From positions 56,947 through 71,521 of the forward strand of contig MU646433.1 of NCBI GenBank assembly GCA_026770585.1: DNA of 14,575 nucleotides, given 5' to 3'. The stretch comes from Baffinella frigidus. Its lineage: Eukaryota; Cryptophyceae; Cryptomonadales; Baffinellaceae. The position numbers and the translations under genes are program-made. Below the pieces are notes generated by a model. The model saw only the letters and a program-made list of their open reading frames with translations. It ran no database searches and was not told where the DNA came from. Below, one piece after another: positions 13,945-14,575 of this stretch. The stretch's first letter is position 1. Each line of letters starts with the position of its first letter.

Positions 13945-14054
13945 CTAAACCCCAACCCCTAAACCCTAAACCCCATGCCTCTCTAAACCCATGCCCTAAA
14001 CCTTAAACCCCAAACCCTAAACCCCACATCCTAACCCCTAAACCCTAAACCCTC
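13945..14054 (+). repeat. Telomere-like CCCTAAA array, inner block
   Basis: Degenerate CCCTAAA, CCCCTAAA and CCCCAA units, C-rich on +. The block is separated from the outer one by unique DNA. Confidence 0.9.
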
Positions 14055-14255
14055 TATGTGTTCCTGGTCCATTCCCCAGCTTCACGTGCCTTGTGACACG
14101 CCTTCTCGGCATGAGACATAGCACTATCAGTCAACTAGAGGAGTTTACATCCGTAGATTGTTCCCATCTCCTCGAGAGTGAGGTGGGCGTGACTACGTGA
14201 CCTTCAATGCGAGCGCAAATAAAAGCAACAAAGCATCAAAGCACCAAAGCACGAC
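14055..14255. other. Unique island within the right telomere-like DNA
   Basis: About 190 bp without telomere heptamers, ending in an AAAGCA(A/T/C) run near 14222-14250 (CAAAGCATCAAAGCACCAAAGC). No gene or repeat partner elsewhere in the window was found. Confidence 0.6.
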
Positions 14256-14575
14256 ACTGAACCCTAAACCCTCAACCCTAAACCCTTGACCCTAAAACAT
14301 AAATCTTGAACACTAAACCCTGAACACTGAACCCTGAACCCGAAACCCTAAACCCTAAACCCTAAACCCCAAAAATCGATCCTAAACCCTGAACCCTCAA
14401 TCCAAAACAATCCTGAACCCTTAACCCTAACGCTACACCATAAACCATAAACCATAAACAACCATAAACCATAAACCATAAACCATAAGCCATAAACCAT
14501 AAACCATAAACCACAAACCCGCGAGATCCTAAACCCTAAACCCTAAACCCTAAACCCTAAACCCTAAACCCTAAA
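14256..14575 (+). repeat. Telomere-like CCCTAAA array, outer block
   Basis: CCCTAAA units with CCCTGAA and CCCTCAA variants, a run of CCATAAA units (about 14448-14512), then seven or so perfect CCCTAAA heptamers to the window edge (14528-14575). C-rich on + here means the G-strand points left, toward the genes. Confidence 0.95.

Noticed and set aside
13344-14006. Short frames repeating the phrase PLFTSLCTGE/ERNA...FFLCSPF
   Set aside because: They recur because the R repeats recur. The frame is broken differently in each copy and no start or splice context is shared.
1-14575. Complete minichromosome with two telomeres
   Set aside because: Array orientation is opposite to that of real terminal telomeres at both edges, and the left array is heavily degenerate.

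Overview
The window looks like nuclear DNA of a eukaryotic alga or protist. Evidence: plant/algal-type heptamer telomere-like repeats (TTTAGGG and variants), genes split by GT-AG introns, and a clearly recognisable RNA polymerase II subunit. A cryptophyte-like alga would fit, but the sequence alone does not settle the lineage. No gene contains an uninterrupted full-length ORF; all gene models below were built by hand from splice signals, codon phase and protein similarity.

Layout. 1-2440: about 2.4 kb of degenerate TTTAGGG-like repeats with the G-rich strand on +. 2430-3320 (-): a small three-exon gene with a signal peptide; its 3' end lies inside the telomere-like DNA. 3321-3482: short divergent promoter region. 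3483-5570 (+): five-exon gene for RPB11, a core subunit of RNA polymerase II, with a large (GGTT)n tract in intron 3. 5571-6710: convergent intergenic region with a dispersed repeat (copy 1) and a perfect 22-bp hairpin. 6711-9818 (-): seven-exon gene for a ~671-residue protein with a Q/H/G/N-rich N-terminal half and a divergent two-lobed TBP-like C-terminal domain. 9819-10180: upstream region. 10125-10443: copy 2 of the dispersed repeat, inverted, so the pair brackets the TBP-like gene. 10444-10860: several hairpins including a perfect 20-bp one. 10868-13830: subtelomere-like mosaic of a ~150-bp repeat family (seven copies plus one headless), a 43-nt hairpin family, and two perfect ~90-bp direct duplications, with no credible gene. 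13940-14575: C-rich (CCCTAAA) telomere-like DNA interrupted by about 190 bp of unique sequence.

Function. Two of the three genes look connected to transcription: RPB11 (Pol II assembly, paired with RPB3) and the TBP-like protein, which shares the fold family of promoter-binding TBP. They converge and are not co-transcribed. The third gene encodes a probable secreted or plastid-routed small basic protein of unknown role.

Most notable: the divergent TBP-like gene enclosed by an inverted dispersed repeat; telomere-like arrays whose G-strands both point inward, opposite to a normal chromosome with two ends; a coding exon running into telomere repeats; and a repeated hairpin with a compensatory base change. 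No complete mobile element, CRISPR array, rRNA or tRNA was found.
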